Shown here: one piece after another, positions 19,501-20,499 of the stretch
Numbering within the stretch: the stretch's first letter is position 1
Layout: each line of letters starts with the position of its first letter
NCBI GenBank assembly: GCA_943704495.1
Contig: CALSCR010004314.1
Span: forward strand, 1-20,499
Direction: 5' to 3'
Length of the DNA: 20,499 nt
Origin: Pigoraptor chileana
Taxonomy: Eukaryota; Opisthokonta; Filasterea
Translations under genes and position numbers: made by a program
The notes under the pieces: generated by a model
What the model saw: the letters and a program-made list of their open reading frames with translations, nothing else
Told to the model about the DNA's origin: nothing
Databases searched by the model: none

Positions 19501-20296
19501 CTCTCCGCTGTTGCTGTTATTTGCGATCGTGTTCACAACTGGCAGAGGATCCGGGGTGTATGTCATGACAACCTTCTGGTTAGGATTCGGGAGCAATCCA
19601 CCGGTGGTTGTCCGGACTTGCACGGCGAGAAAGTCCTGCTCCGCCCACGCGAGCACGTGCACGGGAGGCGAATCAAGCTGCGCTTTTGGCTGTGTCGTCG
19701 CGGCCGCTGCTCCTGTTACAGATGTTATGTCTGCATTGCCTGAACGAGCCGGCGTTTCAGGACCCACACGCGACGACCTCTGAAACAAGTCGAAGCGGCG
19801 GGGTGTTTCCGGGGGAACAAAAGACTGTGACGGCGTGGATCCATTGCCGTTGGGACTTGAGACTGACTTGCTATTGTGAAACGGACTCCGTATCCCCAAC
19901 GTGTGTTTGTTGTGGCGGACGGTGGAAGATTGTTGGTCCGTCGGTGCCTGTGTGGGCATTATTTGCGGGAACTTGCTTTCGTATTCCTTGGCAAGAATGT
20001 CTGCAAATCGGCCGCTGTTCTTCATTACGATGATTGGGCATCCTGTGTGTGATGCGTTTGTTTCCGTTATTGTGAGCATAATGAAGCAATGCGTTCGGTA
20101 AGAAGGAGAAGGAGAGAGATAGACAGTGAACGTGAGAATGGGAAAGACAGAAACGAGTGTGTACATCTAACACATATCTCTGCAATATAATTTGTTTCAA
20201 CTCACCATTGCGGACGGCAGCAAGGACAGTCTTTGCAGTGTTGGGACCGCCATTTACGACTATTGACACAGCGGGAACCATGCTCGCGAGATGCGC
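16531..20296 (-). CDS. SLOG/LSDAT-SLATT-SLATT membrane protein, 5' end outside window
   Basis: I model seven exons: 20296-20206, 20042-19210, 18948-18740, 18480-18081, 17886-17450, 17262-17091 and 16917-16531. All introns are GT-AG and every junction keeps frame, giving 842 C-terminal residues. Residues 1 to about 58 are the end of a TRPM-type SLOG (LSDAT) domain: VPAVSIVVNGGPNT (7-20) and CPIIVMKNSGRFADIL (32-47), a ligand-binding fold in TRPM channels and bacterial conflict systems. A low-complexity linker and a cysteine patch (C254, C257, C280, C285) follow. The first two-helix SLATT domain covers about 380-511 (helices near 428-446 and 459-479). After an acidic, Gly-rich linker comes a second SLATT (about 640-780; helices near 690-711 and 715-731). 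A Lys/Glu coiled stretch and acidic tail end the protein. SLATT domains are predicted pore-forming effectors. It lacks the six-helix TRPM pore. The 17886 acceptor is the least certain; one at 17859 also keeps frame. Confidence 0.85.
17926..17971. repeat. TG microsatellite in an intron of the SLOG-SLATT gene
   Basis: TG dinucleotides with a few interruptions lie in the intron 18080-17887, about 40 bases upstream of the proposed acceptor. The run takes the place of part of the usual pyrimidine tract on the transcribed strand, which is one reason this acceptor is less certain than the others. Confidence 0.7.
19153..19204. repeat. CAA/GTT trinucleotide array at an intron donor
   Basis: About fifteen CAA units with a few interruptions (plus strand; GTT on the coding strand) begin within a few bases of the gtgggt donor at 19209 in the intron 19209-18949. 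Each GTT unit is itself a GT, so the array puts many possible GT dinucleotides beside the real donor. Confidence 0.9.
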
Positions 20297-20308
20297 CTGT
20301 GTGCATGC

Positions 20309-20338
<30 letters not shown>
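20309..20338. repeat. CA microsatellite upstream of the first in-window SLOG exon
   Basis: An uninterrupted run of about fourteen CA units lies about 15 bases outside the exon that starts at 20296, in the inferred upstream intron. Confidence 0.9.
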
Positions 20339-20340
<2 letters not shown>

Positions 20341-20390
20341 AGTAGTCAGTTCGTTGTCCCGCGGAACACGTCCACACATACGCGCACATA

Positions 20391-20499
20391 CACATCCACA
20401 TACGCACATCCACATACGCACATCCACATACGCACATCCGCATACGCACATCCACATACGCACATCCACATACGCACACATACACATCCACATACGCAC
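20391..20499. repeat. 14-base minisatellite running off the window end
   Basis: Seven units of cacatccacatacg (20391-20474 and 20483-20496) are near-perfect; one has a single change (g for a, near 20440) and an 8-base insertion lies before the last unit. The array continues to the window edge, so its true length is unknown. It probably lies in an intron of the SLOG-SLATT gene. Open frames across it on either strand are products of the repeat. Confidence 0.9.

Noticed and set aside
16531-20296. The right-hand gene as a TRPM ion channel
   Set aside because: Only the LSDAT end resembles TRPM. There are two pairs of helices separated by a long linker, no six-helix pore domain and no TRP box.
20297-20499. 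Repeat-encoded frames upstream of the first SLOG exon
   Set aside because: The frames are translations of the CA and 14-base arrays; a plausible acceptor at 20297 places this DNA in an intron.

Overview
This is nuclear DNA from a eukaryote, most likely a single-celled protist or alga; I cannot name the lineage. Three things point that way. Two genes are split by GT-AG introns of 163-331 bases. One gene encodes a mitochondrial-type GatC with an organelle-targeting leader. The spaces between genes are full of CA/TG microsatellites and minisatellites. I see no bacterial operon structure, tRNA, rRNA or CRISPR array. All calls come from reading the sequence; no search or alignment program was run.

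Layout. 1-1361 is gene-poor, TG-rich DNA with two short tandem duplications. 1362-3270 (minus) is a two-exon exostosin-family glycosyltransferase with a type II membrane anchor and three copies of a 12-residue repeat in its stem. About 3262-3835 is a repeat (R1) whose relative (R2) lies at about 14110-14725. 4108-7878 (plus, gene A) and 10339-14025 (plus, gene B) are intronless, end-to-end homologous giant genes. Each fuses a triose-phosphate-translocator-type transporter, one more membrane anchor, a glycosyltransferase-like domain, a polysaccharide pyruvyl transferase domain and a GT32 (alpha-1,4-galactosyl/GlcNAc transferase-like) domain. 7879-10338 has no convincing gene. 14905-15327 (plus) is GatC. 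16531-20296 (minus, with its 5' end outside the window) is a seven-exon gene joining a TRPM-type SLOG (LSDAT) domain, a four-cysteine patch and two SLATT two-transmembrane domains.

How the parts may work together. The left two thirds reads as a glycan-building neighbourhood of the secretory pathway. In gene B the transporter keeps the Lys and Lys-Arg residues that bind phosphate in plastid phosphate translocators. This suggests it may bring phosphoenolpyruvate into the Golgi lumen, where the fused pyruvyl transferase would use it on a sugar placed by the fused GT32 domain. In fission yeast the corresponding jobs are done by separate proteins. Gene A keeps the transporter motifs and a full-length frame but has lost the diagnostic residues of its enzyme domains, so it looks like a pseudoenzyme paralogue. 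The right end is unrelated: GatC serves mitochondrial Gln-tRNA synthesis, and the SLOG-SLATT protein has the parts of prokaryotic nucleotide-sensing conflict systems built into a eukaryotic, intron-rich gene.
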